The translations under genes were made by a program, and so were the position numbers. From the NCBI RefSeq assembly GCF_025140835.1, contig NZ_CP081153.1, positions 3,009,001 to 3,073,000 on the forward strand: a stretch of DNA of 64,000 nt, given 5' to 3'. Shown one piece after another: positions 36,601-46,400 of the stretch; the stretch's first letter is position 1; each line of letters begins with the position of its first letter. Origin of the DNA: Aliiroseovarius sp. M344. GTDB taxonomy: Bacteria; Pseudomonadota; Alphaproteobacteria; Rhodobacterales; Rhodobacteraceae. Below the pieces are notes generated by a model. It did not search any database, was not told where the DNA came from, and saw only the letters and a list, made by a program, of their open reading frames with translations.

Positions 36601-37532
36601 GCGCCTCGCTCCATCATCACGTTTACATAGGCCCCGACGCTGTCGCCAAGTGCCTGAAGATCATAGCCGCCTTCAAGCGACGATACCACCCGGCCGTCGC
36701 AGCATTTGTCTGCCAGATCGCATATCCGGTGCGCCAACCATGCGAAGTCTTCGATTTCCCATTGAAGCCCTGCCAAAGGGTCGCGACGATGGGCGTCGAA
36801 CCCTGCCGAAACAAGCACCAGTTGCGGCTCATATGGCTCTAACACAGCCGAAAACACGTTCTCCCATGCCTCTTGCATCACTTCGCCGCCCGTCGCTTCT
36901 TCAAGCGGTAGGTTGATGATCTGTCCGAATGCACCTTTCTGATGCAGCCCGCCAGATCCGGGATACAGCGGCATCTGGTGCGAAGACACAAAACGCACCC
37001 GCGATTCGTGCCACAACACATCCTGAGTGCCGTTGCCGTGATGCACGTCGAAATCCAAAACGGCGATACGGTCCATCCCGTGATGCTCTGCCGCATAGCG
37101 CGCGGCGATCGCGACCGTTGAGAACAGGCAAAAGCCCATCGGCGTTGCCTTCTCAGCGTGGTGACCGGGTGGACGGCAAGCAACGAACGCATTCTGCGCC
37201 TCGCCGGCCAAAACAGTGTCTATTGCCGCCACATTCGCCCCTATGGCGCGGAACGCAGCTTCAAGTGACCCGGGGGCCATGAACGTATCGCCGTCCAGCT
37301 GTGCCCAGCCTTCGACCGGGGCGGCGTTTTCAATTTTTTCGAAGTATTTCCGGGAATGCCCAAGGCGGACGTGATCGACCGTGCCCATCGGCGCTTCGCG
37401 GCGATCAAGCGCGGCAAATCCCGGCGTGGCCAACGCGGCTTCAATCGCCTCTAGTCGCGCGACTTGTTCGGGGTGGCCCGGCGGCGTCACATGCTCGTGG
37501 CAGACCGGGTGTGTATAAAGCAAAGTTGTCAT
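36597..37532 (-). CDS. histone deacetylase-family (AcuC-like) protein
   Basis: A 311-residue arginase/deacetylase-fold protein. Active-site features are CRPPGHHAEKATPMGFCLFS with the catalytic His pair, VLDFDVHHGNGTQDVLWHE with the zinc-binding Asp and His, VSSHQMPLYPGSGG and [19 protein letters not shown] with the second zinc Asp. Bacterial members remove acetyl groups from proteins (AcuC) or from acetylated polyamines; the substrate here is unknown. First gene of the xseB-ispA-dxs block. Confidence 0.9.
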   Translation of the reverse strand: MTTLLYTHPVCHEHVTPPGHPEQVARLEAIEAALATPGFAALDRREAPMGTVDHVRLGHSRKYFEKIENAAPVEGWAQLDGDTFMAPGSLEAAFRAIGANVAAIDTVLAGEAQNAFVACRPPGHHAEKATPMGFCLFSTVAIAARYAAEHHGMDRIAVLDFDVHHGNGTQDVLWHESRVRFVSSHQMPLYPGSGGLHQKGAFGQIINLPLEEATGGEVMQEAWENVFSAVLEPYEPQLVLVSAGFDAHRRDPLAGLQWEIEDFAWLAHRICDLADKCCDGRVVSSLEGGYDLQALGDSVGAYVNVMMERGA

Positions 37533-37589
37533 GGCGCGACGCTAGGACAATACGAAGGGCACAACAAGGCGCTGAACAAATACTGGCGA

Positions 37590-38291
37590 TCAATCCGGCG
37601 CAAGCATATATCCAGCGCCCCGTACCGTTTGCAGATACCGGGGTTGTTTAGGGTCGCTTTCCAGCTTGCGACGCAACCGGGTGATCTGAACATCTACGGC
37701 ACGTTCCTGCGCTTGCCCCTGATCACGACCCAATTGTTCAACCAAAGACGCGCGACTGACCGCATCCCCCGGGGTGGTCGAGAAAATCTTCATCAATTGG
37801 GCTTCGGTCGCGGTCAGCCGGACAAGCTCTTCTCCGTGCCACAGCTCGCCCCGTTCGGTGTCATAGTGCTTTTCACCAAGATTGAGCACTTTCGGCGTAA
37901 CCTCTTCGGTGACAATCGGCATACGACGAAGGATGGCATTTATCCGCAGCAGCAGTTCTTTTGGCTCAAACGGTTTCGCCAAATAGTCATCTGCCCCTGC
38001 CTCCAATCCCTTGATCCGATCCTCTGTGTCGCCTTTCGCCGTCAGCAGCAAAATGGGTGTGGTTAAACTGTCCCGCAAAGATCTGGTCAGGCTGATTCCA
38101 TCCTCACCGGGCATCATGACGTCCATGACGATCAGGTCGAAATCCAAACCCTCAAGCAGCCGCCGCGCATGCGCCGCATCACGCGCTGCACTGACCCAAA
38201 ACCCCTGACGGATCAGGTATTTTTGCAGGAGCCTGCGGATGCGCTCATCGTCATCAACGATCAGCAGGTGTGCTTCGGCCAGATCACTCAT
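37590..38291 (-). CDS. petR: OmpR-family response regulator, PetR-type
   Basis: 233 residues from the ATG at 38291, chosen because AAAGGA is then 8 bp away; the ATG at 38300 is an alternative. Receiver domain: LLIVDDDERIRRLL, LIVMDVMMPGEDG with the phosphorylated Asp, LLTAKGDTEDRIKGLEAGADDYLAKPF. A winged-helix effector follows (RLTATEAQLMKIFSTTPGDAVSR, VDVQITRLRRKLESDP). It overlaps the MarR-type gene by 8 bp. The petP-petR pairing matches that described in Rhodobacter capsulatus, where they affect cytochrome bc1-dependent growth. The gene name rests on this arrangement. Confidence 0.75.
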   Translation of the reverse strand: MSDLAEAHLLIVDDDERIRRLLQKYLIRQGFWVSAARDAAHARRLLEGLDFDLIVMDVMMPGEDGISLTRSLRDSLTTPILLLTAKGDTEDRIKGLEAGADDYLAKPFEPKELLLRINAILRRMPIVTEEVTPKVLNLGEKHYDTERGELWHGEELVRLTATEAQLMKIFSTTPGDAVSRASLVEQLGRDQGQAQERAVDVQITRLRRKLESDPKQPRYLQTVRGAGYMLAPD

Positions 38292-38790
38292 TGTGTTCAT
38301 CCTTTGCCCGATTGAAATGGCGTCTTAATTCGGGGTCCATCATAGCTTCCAAAACGGCGCGAAAGCCCTGAACCGCTTCGGGGCCAGCCTCGCGATAGGC
38401 CTGCCGCATGCGTTCGCGTTGCGCGGTGGACAATTCTTGTTCCAACTCCACGCCACGTTCGGTCAGGAACAGATTTCGCTCGCGCTTGTCGCGTGTGCCA
38501 ACACGACTTTCAACCAGATCATCTTCAACCAATGTGCGCAGGACACGGTTCAACGATTGTTTAGTAACACCCAAAATGGACAACAGGTTGTTCACAGTCG
38601 TGCCCGGTGCGCGGCTAATGAAATGCAGCGCCCTGTGGTGGGCTCGTCCCAACCTGTATTCGTCAAGAATCCGATCAGGGTCCGCGGTAAACCCGCGATA
38701 GGCAAAGAACATTGCCTCAATCCCTTTGCGCAACTGCTCATCCGTCAGAAAAAGCAGCGTCTGTCCGCCAGGTGCCTGCATATCCGCCAT
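38284..38790 (-). CDS. petP: MarR-family regulator, PetP-type
   Basis: 168 residues from the ATG at 38790, chosen because a GAGG lies 6 bp upstream; the frame opens from 38805. The winged-helix core is HHRALHFISRAPGTTVNNLL, ILGVTKQSLNRVLRTLVEDD and the wing LVESRVGTRDKRERNLFLTERG. Adjacent petR overlaps it. In Rhodobacter capsulatus the similar pair was named petP and petR; here they are 17 kb from petABC and divergent from ilvE. Whether they control petABC is inferred. Confidence 0.72.
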   Translation of the reverse strand: MADMQAPGGQTLLFLTDEQLRKGIEAMFFAYRGFTADPDRILDEYRLGRAHHRALHFISRAPGTTVNNLLSILGVTKQSLNRVLRTLVEDDLVESRVGTRDKRERNLFLTERGVELEQELSTAQRERMRQAYREAGPEAVQGFRAVLEAMMDPELRRHFNRAKDEHNE

Positions 38791-38967
38791 AGCTGACCTC
38801 ATCACAATTCACGTTACAGGGTCTAGTTTTATGTCAGTGTTGTTGACTTTCCAAGAATCAATTGTTAGCGAAATGCTGATTTGACGTAATTTTATGTCCG
38901 CACCGGACCTAATTTGCGCAACATTCGAAAACAAGCCTACTGGCAACGAACTGGAAAGGACTGAGAT

Positions 38968-39834
38968 ATGAGCGGATATGATGACCGTGATGGCAAGATC
39001 TGGATGGACGGCCAGTTGGTCGATTGGCGCGATGCGAATGTTCATATTCTGACCCATGCGCTGCATTATGCGTCCTCCGTGTTCGAAGGCGAACGTCTGT
39101 ATGACGGCAAGATTTTCCTGTCACGCAAACACTCTGAACGGTTGCTGAAGTCGGGCGAGATGATGGATATGCCCATCCCCTACACCGTCGACGAGATTGA
39201 GGCCGCGAAACAAGCCGTGGTCGAGGCGAACAACCTAACCAACGCATATGTGCGTGTGGTGGCATGGCGTGGCGTCGGCGAAGACATGGGTGTCTCATCC
39301 GCACGCAATCCGGTGCGCATGGCTGTCGCGGCTTGGGCTTGGGGTGACTATTACGGCGACGCAAAGATGCAAGGCGCAAAGCTGGACATCGCGAAGTGGA
39401 AACGTCCGTCACCGGAAACCATCCCGACAGCTGCCAAAGCCGCCGGCCTTTATATGATCTGCACCATGTCCAAACACGCCGCCGAGGCCAAAGGCTGCTC
39501 GGACGCATTGTTCATGGATTATCGCGGTTATGTGGCCGAAGCGACCGGGGCCAACGTCTTTTTTGTGAAAGATGGCGAGGTTCATACGCCGCTGCCCGAT
39601 GCGATCCTGAATGGGCTGACCCGTCAAACGGTTATTGGCATGTTGAAAGACAAAGGCATCACCGTGCACGAGCGTTACATCATGCCAGAAGAACTGGAAG
39701 ACTTTGAACAATGCTGGCTTACTGGTTCGGCAGCAGAGGTAACCCCCGTCGGCCAGATTGGCACGCACAAGTTTGAGGTCGGCGCGCTGACCCGCGACAT
39801 AGCCGAAGCCTACGAAAAACTGGTGCGCAGCTAA
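38968..39834 (+). CDS. ilvE: branched-chain amino acid aminotransferase
   Basis: A 288-residue fold-type IV aminotransferase. It begins with SGYDDRDGKIWMDGQLVDWR and has THALHYASSVFEGERLYDGK (family start), AKAAGLYMICTMSKHAAEAKG with the PLP-binding Lys, CSDALFMDYRGYVAEATGANVFFVKDG and GLTRQTVIGMLKDKGI. It makes or breaks Leu, Ile and Val. Ribosome site AAAGGA precedes the ATG. It is divergent from petP, with about 180 bp between them. Confidence 0.93.
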   Translation: MSGYDDRDGKIWMDGQLVDWRDANVHILTHALHYASSVFEGERLYDGKIFLSRKHSERLLKSGEMMDMPIPYTVDEIEAAKQAVVEANNLTNAYVRVVAWRGVGEDMGVSSARNPVRMAVAAWAWGDYYGDAKMQGAKLDIAKWKRPSPETIPTAAKAAGLYMICTMSKHAAEAKGCSDALFMDYRGYVAEATGANVFFVKDGEVHTPLPDAILNGLTRQTVIGMLKDKGITVHERYIMPEELEDFEQCWLTGSAAEVTPVGQIGTHKFEVGALTRDIAEAYEKLVRS

Positions 39835-39898
39835 GGCACATTAACATTTCGCGAACCTGCCTGCCCTATCCTGACGACAATCGGGGTAGGAGCAGAGC

Positions 39899-40336
39899 AT
39901 GTTCGCGCAGCGCGGGGCCAGATTGCTGGCAATGATAATCGGCGTGGTCGCGCTGCCCAGCGCTGTGGCGTTGGGTTGGTATTCATATACCAAGGACCCA
40001 ACACTTCGCCCGTTGAGCCTTACGAAAGCAGCGCTTACCGAACAGGCCATAGACAAACCGGCCGAGGTCGTCGCGTATGTTCAGTGGGACACCAAGGTCG
40101 AGCATCAGGCAGGTGATGCTTTCGCCCGGTCATTGGTGCAGGCCTTTGACATCAAAAATGTCGATCTGCGTGTGATCGTCACAGATGGTCCGGACCAAGG
40201 CACCTCGGTCGTTTATCAAGTTGGTGCGTCGCAGATTGGTCCGTTCCCAAAAGCCGCGGCAGTCAAAGGTGTGAACGCCGCAATCGGCGCGTTTCATATG
40301 CTGGAGGCCGGGCAGCCCGAGCCGGTCGCCGACTAG
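39899..40336 (+). CDS. hypothetical membrane-anchored protein, 145 aa
   Basis: A plus-strand gene with a hydrophobic N-terminal helix ([19 protein letters not shown]) and a soluble part rich in beta strands ([41 protein letters not shown]). I do not recognise a family. The GAGC just upstream could serve as a weak ribosome site. It overlaps the end of the convergent queG by four bases. Probably periplasmic, tethered to the inner membrane; no function is proposed. Confidence 0.6.
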   Translation: MFAQRGARLLAMIIGVVALPSAVALGWYSYTKDPTLRPLSLTKAALTEQAIDKPAEVVAYVQWDTKVEHQAGDAFARSLVQAFDIKNVDLRVIVTDGPDQGTSVVYQVGASQIGPFPKAAAVKGVNAAIGAFHMLEAGQPEPVAD

Positions 40337-41373
40337 GCGCTGCTGGAAAGCTTCGTAACAGCCCAGCGTGCAGCATCTGACACAACAGCGTCCTCATGTT
40401 CGGTGTGTGCCTGTGCGTGCGAAAGCAGCGCCGGATCACCAGAGTTGCCAATCGCATAGAGCACATTGCGCAGAAATCGCGACAATCCGATCCGTTTGAT
40501 CGGACTGCCCGAGAAATGCGCCCGGAACCCCGCATCATCAAATCCGGCCAATTCCGCCAACCGGGGGGCGATCAGATCGGCCCGCGCGGCGTATCGCATC
40601 TCGCTTGCCTCAGCCGCAAACTTGTTCCAGGGACAAGCCGCAAGGCAGTCATCGCACCCATAGATGCGATTGCCCAATTGCGATCTGAGCGGTTCATCAA
40701 CCGGCCCTTTGTGTTCAATCGTCAGATAAGAAATGCACCGGCGCGCATCCAACTGAAAAGGGGCAGGGAAAGCATCGGTTGGGCAGGCCTCAAGGCACGC
40801 GGTGCAGCTGCCGCAGTTTTCGCGCGCCGGCAGATCAATGGGAAGGTCCAACGTGGTGAAGATCGCACCTAGGAAAAACCAACTGCCCAACTCACGTGAC
40901 AAAAGGTTTGTATGCTTGCCCTGCCAGCCCAATCCAGCTGCTGCCGCAAGCGGCTTTTCCATCACGGGAGCCGTGTCGACAAACACTTTGATCTCACCAC
41001 CAAAGCCTTCGATCATCCAACGGCCTACCCGCTTCAACCGCTTTTTCACGATGTCGTGGTAGTCGCGGTTTTGTGCATAAACGCTAATGGCGGCGCGATC
41101 AGGCTGTCCAATGACCTCCATAGGGTCATGTGACGGCGTATAAGGCTCGGCCAGCATGATGACCGTGCGCGCTTCAGGCCATAGAGCTGCGGGATTGCCC
41201 CGCCAATGCATCCGTTCAGCCATCCAGCCCATGTCGCCATGCCAACCGTTGCCTACATAGGTGGCTAGCCGCTCTGCAATATCGGGCACGCCATCCGGAC
41301 GGCAGAATCCGACCTGCGCAAATCCCTCACTCAGGGCATTGTCGATGATGGCTTGCCGTATCTCGGCAGTCAA
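40333..41373 (-). CDS. queG: epoxyqueuosine reductase
   Basis: A 346-residue iron-sulfur/cobalamin protein. The two ferredoxin-type clusters are bound by [16 protein letters not shown] and [14 protein letters not shown]. Other family blocks: [36 protein letters not shown] and [28 protein letters not shown]. QueG carries out the last step of queuosine formation in tRNA with GUN anticodons. It ends with HEAT-like repeats ([15 protein letters not shown]). Its start overlaps the upstream GST gene stop (ATGA). Confidence 0.95.
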   Translation of the reverse strand: MTAEIRQAIIDNALSEGFAQVGFCRPDGVPDIAERLATYVGNGWHGDMGWMAERMHWRGNPAALWPEARTVIMLAEPYTPSHDPMEVIGQPDRAAISVYAQNRDYHDIVKKRLKRVGRWMIEGFGGEIKVFVDTAPVMEKPLAAAAGLGWQGKHTNLLSRELGSWFFLGAIFTTLDLPIDLPARENCGSCTACLEACPTDAFPAPFQLDARRCISYLTIEHKGPVDEPLRSQLGNRIYGCDDCLAACPWNKFAAEASEMRYAARADLIAPRLAELAGFDDAGFRAHFSGSPIKRIGLSRFLRNVLYAIGNSGDPALLSHAQAHTEHEDAVVSDAARWAVTKLSSSA

Positions 41374-42035
41374 AAATCCAGGTCCGAATAGTGCGGCGGT
41401 TGTGGAAAGCCAGGGATCTGGTCAGCAAGGATAGACCGAAACGCCGGACGCGATTTGATCTTCGCATACCATTCGCGCACGTTCTCGTTCCGGTTCCAAT
41501 CCACATCGTTAATATAGTCCAGCGATGACAGATGAGCGGCGGCAGCAAAATCGGCCAGTGTCATCGCGTTGCCTGCGAGCCAGCGGCGTTGCTCTAACAA
41601 CCAGCCCATGTAGTCCAGATGATACTTGATCGCTTTCGCCCCGGCCTTGATGTTTCGGCTTTCTGGGTACCCTGCCCCCATCACCTTTTTGTTCACCCGC
41701 TCGTAAAGCAAGTTGGAAGTAACTTCGTTATGGAACTTGTCGTCGAACCAACTAACCAGACGGCGCACCTCGTACCGCCCTTCGGGATCGTCAGGCAGTA
41801 ATGCAGGCGTCGGATAGCGCTCTTCGATATATTCGCAAATTGGTCCGCTTTCGGCCAGCAATTGACCGTCCATCTTCAGGATTGGCACTTTGCCCGCCGG
41901 GTTGCGCAGCAAAAAGTCTTTGCCACGCTCCCAATACCTTTCCTCGACCAGCTCGACCTCAATCTTCTTCTCGGCAAGGGACAGGCGCACCTTGCGGCAA
42001 AACGGCGATAGGGGGACGTGAAAAAGTCGGTTCAT
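41370..42035 (-). CDS. glutathione S-transferase family protein
   Basis: A 221-residue GST. The N-terminal domain begins [21 protein letters not shown], with the SPFCRK active-site pattern (Ser/Cys start of helix), then NPAGKVPIL and [20 protein letters not shown] for glutathione binding. The C-terminal all-helical domain has [23 protein letters not shown] and [18 protein letters not shown]. It resembles the small-length group with a redox Cys. It is cotranscribed with queG by overlap; a functional link is not evident. Confidence 0.85.
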   Translation of the reverse strand: MNRLFHVPLSPFCRKVRLSLAEKKIEVELVEERYWERGKDFLLRNPAGKVPILKMDGQLLAESGPICEYIEERYPTPALLPDDPEGRYEVRRLVSWFDDKFHNEVTSNLLYERVNKKVMGAGYPESRNIKAGAKAIKYHLDYMGWLLEQRRWLAGNAMTLADFAAAAHLSSLDYINDVDWNRNENVREWYAKIKSRPAFRSILADQIPGFPQPPHYSDLDF

Positions 42036-42089
42036 GGCGTGTATCAGAAATCTCTCTTTATCTCGTATTGCCGGTTTTGGGCCGAGGGA

Positions 42090-42830
42090 TCAATCCTCGA
42101 AACACGAAGCACGCCCATCCGCGCGGATCGTAGCCGCCCCGTCCAAGATGGATTGCGCACGCTTGCGCACAAAAGGTGACGGTCGCGCGGCTGATCGTTC
42201 CTTGGGGTTGGGCAACAATGCCGCCAGCCGCGCAGCTTGAACAGCCGTCAAATTTTCCGGGCCGACGCCAAAATAATGTCGGGACGCGGCTTCGACGCCA
42301 AACACGCCTTCGTCAAACTCTGCGATGTTCAGATAGACCTCAACGATGCGGCGCTTCGACCAGAACAATTCGACAAAGGGTGTGATGCCGGCCTCTAGCG
42401 CCTTGCGCGGCCAAGACCGCCCATGCCAAAGATAGGCGTTCTTCACGACCTGCTGGGTTAGTGTCGATGCGCCGCGTGCCCCGCCTTCGTCAATCGCAGC
42501 CCGAATGGCGCGCATATCAAAGCCCCAATGCTGGCAAAAATTTGCATCCTCGGCGGCAACGACCGACCGCGCCATGACAGGGGCGACATCTTCCAGGTCG
42601 ACCCATTGATGATCGGCCCAACCAAGTCGCAGTTTTTCGGCAATGATGTGGGGCGTGGTCGGCGGGTTGATAAACGCATACCCAACGATGCCCAGCGCGA
42701 AGAACGCCAAGATTGCCAGAAACACACGCTTTATCCAGAGCCTGACCCATTCGATAGGATGAAGCTTTATGCGCTTTTTCTTTGGCGCCTTCTTCTTGCC
42801 AACTGGCTTTTTTTTCGCTGCTCTTGCCAC
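42090..42830 (-). CDS. mtgA: monofunctional peptidoglycan glycosyltransferase
   Basis: 246 residues from a GTG at 42830 (VARAAKKKPVGKKKAPKKKR), a Lys-rich cytoplasmic tail followed by one membrane helix (VFLAILAFFALGIVGYAF). The GT51 motifs are complete: AAEDANFCQHWGFD with the catalytic Glu, RGASTLTQQVVKN, RKALEAGITPFVELFWSKRRIVEVYLN and the QAARLAALLPNP end. It polymerises lipid II into glycan strands. The frame is open further upstream but that part is not protein-like. Confidence 0.93.
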   Translation of the reverse strand: MARAAKKKPVGKKKAPKKKRIKLHPIEWVRLWIKRVFLAILAFFALGIVGYAFINPPTTPHIIAEKLRLGWADHQWVDLEDVAPVMARSVVAAEDANFCQHWGFDMRAIRAAIDEGGARGASTLTQQVVKNAYLWHGRSWPRKALEAGITPFVELFWSKRRIVEVYLNIAEFDEGVFGVEAASRHYFGVGPENLTAVQAARLAALLPNPKERSAARPSPFVRKRAQSILDGAATIRADGRASCFED

Positions 42831-42925
42831 ATGTCTTTCAGACCATGGGCGATGGGCAAAGGTCAAGATATGGATCAAAGCGCAGCCATCACTCCCGTGG
42901 TAAATTGGGAAAGGAGGATATCGAT

Positions 42926-43432
42926 ATGAAAACGAATTCACTTCCCTTCTATGACATGAGCGACAATCCAACTGGGTGTTGTCCCCGGTTCAAACCCGAA
43001 GGATGGGACGGCGTCGAACTGAAACTGCGTGACAAACCTTTTGTGCGCGCTGAGACATCATCCGTTCTTCATGTGCCACTGAATATGGGCAAGGTCATGT
43101 CGCGTGTGTTCGAGCATATGGAAGCGTCGGGTGCATATGACGAAACCGACTTCATCGTCATGAGCCGTGATTTATCGCCCTGGAAAGGCGAGCATTTATT
43201 CGCCGCCGGCAATCCCGTTGAAGATGAAGAGATGACGACCGTCTCAGGTGATTTCATCACCAAAGTGTTCGAAGGCAGTTACCGCGACGCAAAGCACTGG
43301 CACGACCAAATGCAGACCCTTGCTGCCGCGCGTGGTAACAAGGATGCCGAAGTTTGGTTCTTCTATACGACCTGCCCGAAATGCGCAAAAGCCTATGGCA
43401 AGAACTACGTCGTTGGACTGGCCAGACTCTGA
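42926..43432 (+). CDS. conserved protein of unknown function (often labelled hydrolase)
   Basis: 168 residues from the ATG at 42926, with AAAGGAGGATAT upstream. It starts MKTNSLPFYDMSDNPTGCCP and ends FFYTTCPKCAKAYGKNYVVG, with conserved Cys pairs at both ends (TGCCPRF and CPKC). Between them: SSVLHVPLNMGKVM, HMEASGAYDETDFIVMSRD, GDFITKVFEGSYRDAKHW. I recognise the family as widespread in bacteria with no defined chemistry; the CPxC site might bind a metal or act in thiol redox. It is convergent with gltB and divergent from mtgA. Confidence 0.75.
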   Translation: MKTNSLPFYDMSDNPTGCCPRFKPEGWDGVELKLRDKPFVRAETSSVLHVPLNMGKVMSRVFEHMEASGAYDETDFIVMSRDLSPWKGEHLFAAGNPVEDEEMTTVSGDFITKVFEGSYRDAKHWHDQMQTLAAARGNKDAEVWFFYTTCPKCAKAYGKNYVVGLARL

Positions 43433-43433
43433 C

Positions 43434-43460
43434 GAAAAAGGGCGGCCTTGCGGGCCGCCC
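43434..43460 (-). terminator. rho-independent terminator of gltB
   Basis: GGGCGGCC, short loop, GGCCGCCC, followed on the minus strand by TTTTTC. It separates the convergent gltB and the conserved-unknown gene; on the plus strand the T-run is poor. Confidence 0.8.
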
Positions 43461-43482
43461 TGTCTGTTCTGGCTTTCCTCAC

Positions 43483-46400
43483 TTACTCGGCAGGAATGGC
43501 TGCGTCTTCGATTGACAGTGGGGCAGGCAATCTTTCCAGCATTTCAATCGGGCAAACCTGAAGGAAGTTCCCCTTCTCCAGATCCCAATGACGCAGAATC
43601 TCTGTCGCCAGCTGACTTCCGGTCTCTTCGGCATGCCGTTCGACCAACGACAACAGCTGCGCTTCCCAATGGTCGACCGAAACCGGATTGGTCACAAGGC
43701 TTTCCATGTTCATATAGTTCTGCGCCACGCCATCCGGGTCATACAGATAGGCCATACCGCCGGTCATCCCTGCCCCGAAATTCGAGCCAATAGAACCAAG
43801 GATCACCGCGACACCGCCGGTCATGTATTCACACCCGTTCGAGCCACAGCCTTCGATCACTACATGCGCGCCAGAGTTGCGAACCGCGAACCGTTCGCCA
43901 GCGCGACCAGCGGCAAACAGGTAACCGTCCGTCGCTCCGTACAACACGGTGTTGCCGATGATCGTATTGTCACGCGCGACAAGCGGACTGGAAAGCGGCG
44001 GGCGCACAACGATCGTGCCCCCGGACAGACCTTTGCCAACATAATCGTTGGCGTCGCCTGACACCTCGATCTTCAGACCGGGTGCTGCAAATGCACCAAG
44101 GGACTGACCTGCCGAGCCTTGCAGCTTCACTGTCAGGTGGTCCGGCTGCAGGCTGTTGCGCATGCCAAAGCGTTTCACGATATGGCTGGAAATGCGCGTG
44201 CCGACCGTACGGTGCGTGTTCTGAACCGTATAGGACAGCTGCATTTTCTCGCCATCCTCAAGAAAACGGCTCGCATCGCGCACGATCTCGGCGTCCAGAG
44301 TATCGGGCACCGGATTCCGGTCGCGATTGCGGTCATAGACAATCTTGTCCGCGCCATCGACGACTAGAAGAAGCGGGTTCAGATCAAGATCATCCAAATG
44401 GGCGGACCCCCGGCTGACCTGGCTTAGCAGATCCGCACGGCCAATCACCTCGTCCAGCGACCGCGCCCCGATAGAGGCAAGTATCTCGCGCACTTCCTGC
44501 GCATAGAAGGTGATCAGGTTGACGACCTTGTCCGCGTTGCCAGTGAACTTCTTGCGCAGATCATCGTCCTGCGTGCAGACCCCAACTGGGCAGGTGTTCG
44601 ACTGGCACTGACGCACCATGATGCAACCCATGGCGATCAGAGCCGCAGTGCCGATGCCGTATTCCTCGGCGCCCATCATTGCGGCCATGACGATGTCACG
44701 ACCCGTGCGCAGACCGCCATCAGTGCGCAGCGTTACCCGGTCGCGCAGGTTGTTCATCGCCAGCACTTGGTGGGCTTCTGTCAGGCCCATCTCCCACGGC
44801 AGGCCTGCAAACTTGATCGAGGTTGCTGGCGACGCACCCGTGCCACCATTGTGGCCCGAAATCAGGATCACATCGGCCTTGGCCTTCGCCACACCGGCCG
44901 CAATCGTGCCGACACCCGACGCCGCAACCAGCTTCACCGTCACTTTACAGCGCGGGTTGATCTGCTTGAGGTCATAGATCAACTGGGCCAGATCCTCGAT
45001 CGAGTAGATATCGTGGTGCGGCGGCGGTGAAATCAGCGTCACACCCTTGGTCGAGTGGCGCAGACGGGCAATAAGGTCCGTGACCTTCATGCCGGGCAAC
45101 TGACCACCTTCGCCGGGTTTGGCACCTTGGGCGACCTTGATCTCTAGCTCTTCACACTGGTTCAGGTATTCGGCAGTAACGCCAAAACGACCCGAGGCCA
45201 CCTGCTTGATCTTCGCCGACGGGTTGTCACCATTGGGTTCGGGGTGGAAATGCGCGGGGTCTTCGCCGCCTTCACCACTGTCCGACTTCGCACCGATCCG
45301 GTTCATTGCGACGTTCAAAGTTTTGTGTGCCTCGGGGCTCAATGCCCCCAGCGACATACCGGGCGTCACGAACCGCTTGCGGATTGCGTTGATGCTTTCC
45401 ACCTCTTCGATCGGGACTTCTTTGCCCATCGGTTTGATGTCCAGCAAATCACGCAAGTGGATCGGTGGATTGGCGCGCATACGTGCCGAATACTGCTTCC
45501 ACATCTGGAACGAGGCGCGATCACAGGCAGATTGCAGCAGGTGCATCGTCTGTGCTTCCCACGCATGTGTTTCGCCCGACTGGCGCGCTTTGTAAAACCC
45601 GCCAACTGGCAAAACCTTGTTCCCGCTGCCGAAGCCGGCTGCATGCACACCTTCCAGTTTTTTCTGGATACCGTTCACACCGATGCCCGAAATGCGTGAT
45701 GTCATCCCAGGGAAATATTCGGCAACCATTGCGCGGCTCAGGCCAACGGCTTCGAAGTTCAAGCCACCCCGATAGGACGAGATAACTGATATCCCCATCT
45801 TGGCCATAATTTTCAGAAGACCCTGGTCGATGGCTTCACGATAGCGGTGCACGGCTTCCGAAAGCGTACAATCCAGCAACCCCCGTTCAATCCGGTCGGC
45901 CAGTGAATCCTCAGCCAGATAGGCGTTCACGGTCGTGGCACCGCAGCCAACGAGCACAGCGAAATAATGTGGGTCCAAACATTCTGCCGAACGTGTATTG
46001 ATCGAACAGAATGTCCGCAGGCCCTTTTTCACCAACCAGCTATGGACGGCAGATGTCGCAAGGATCATGGGCATCGCGATACGGCTTTCGCCCTGATGCT
46101 GGTCTGTAAGGATAATATGTCCAGCGCCTGACCGCACGGCATCCTCGGCCTTCTCGCGGATTTCACCCAAGGCGATACGCAATGCGCCACCACCGCCGTC
46201 AACCGGGAAGGTGCAGTCAATTTCGACCATTTGGGCATTGAATATCTCGGTCATCTTCCCGAACTGCTGATTGCCGACAAATGGGCTTTCCAGCACGATA
46301 ATCTCGGTCTGCGCGCTGCTTTCATCCAGCACGTTTTTCAGATTTCCAAAACGGGTTTTCAGCGACATGACGCGGAATTCGCGCAACGAGTCGATGGGCG

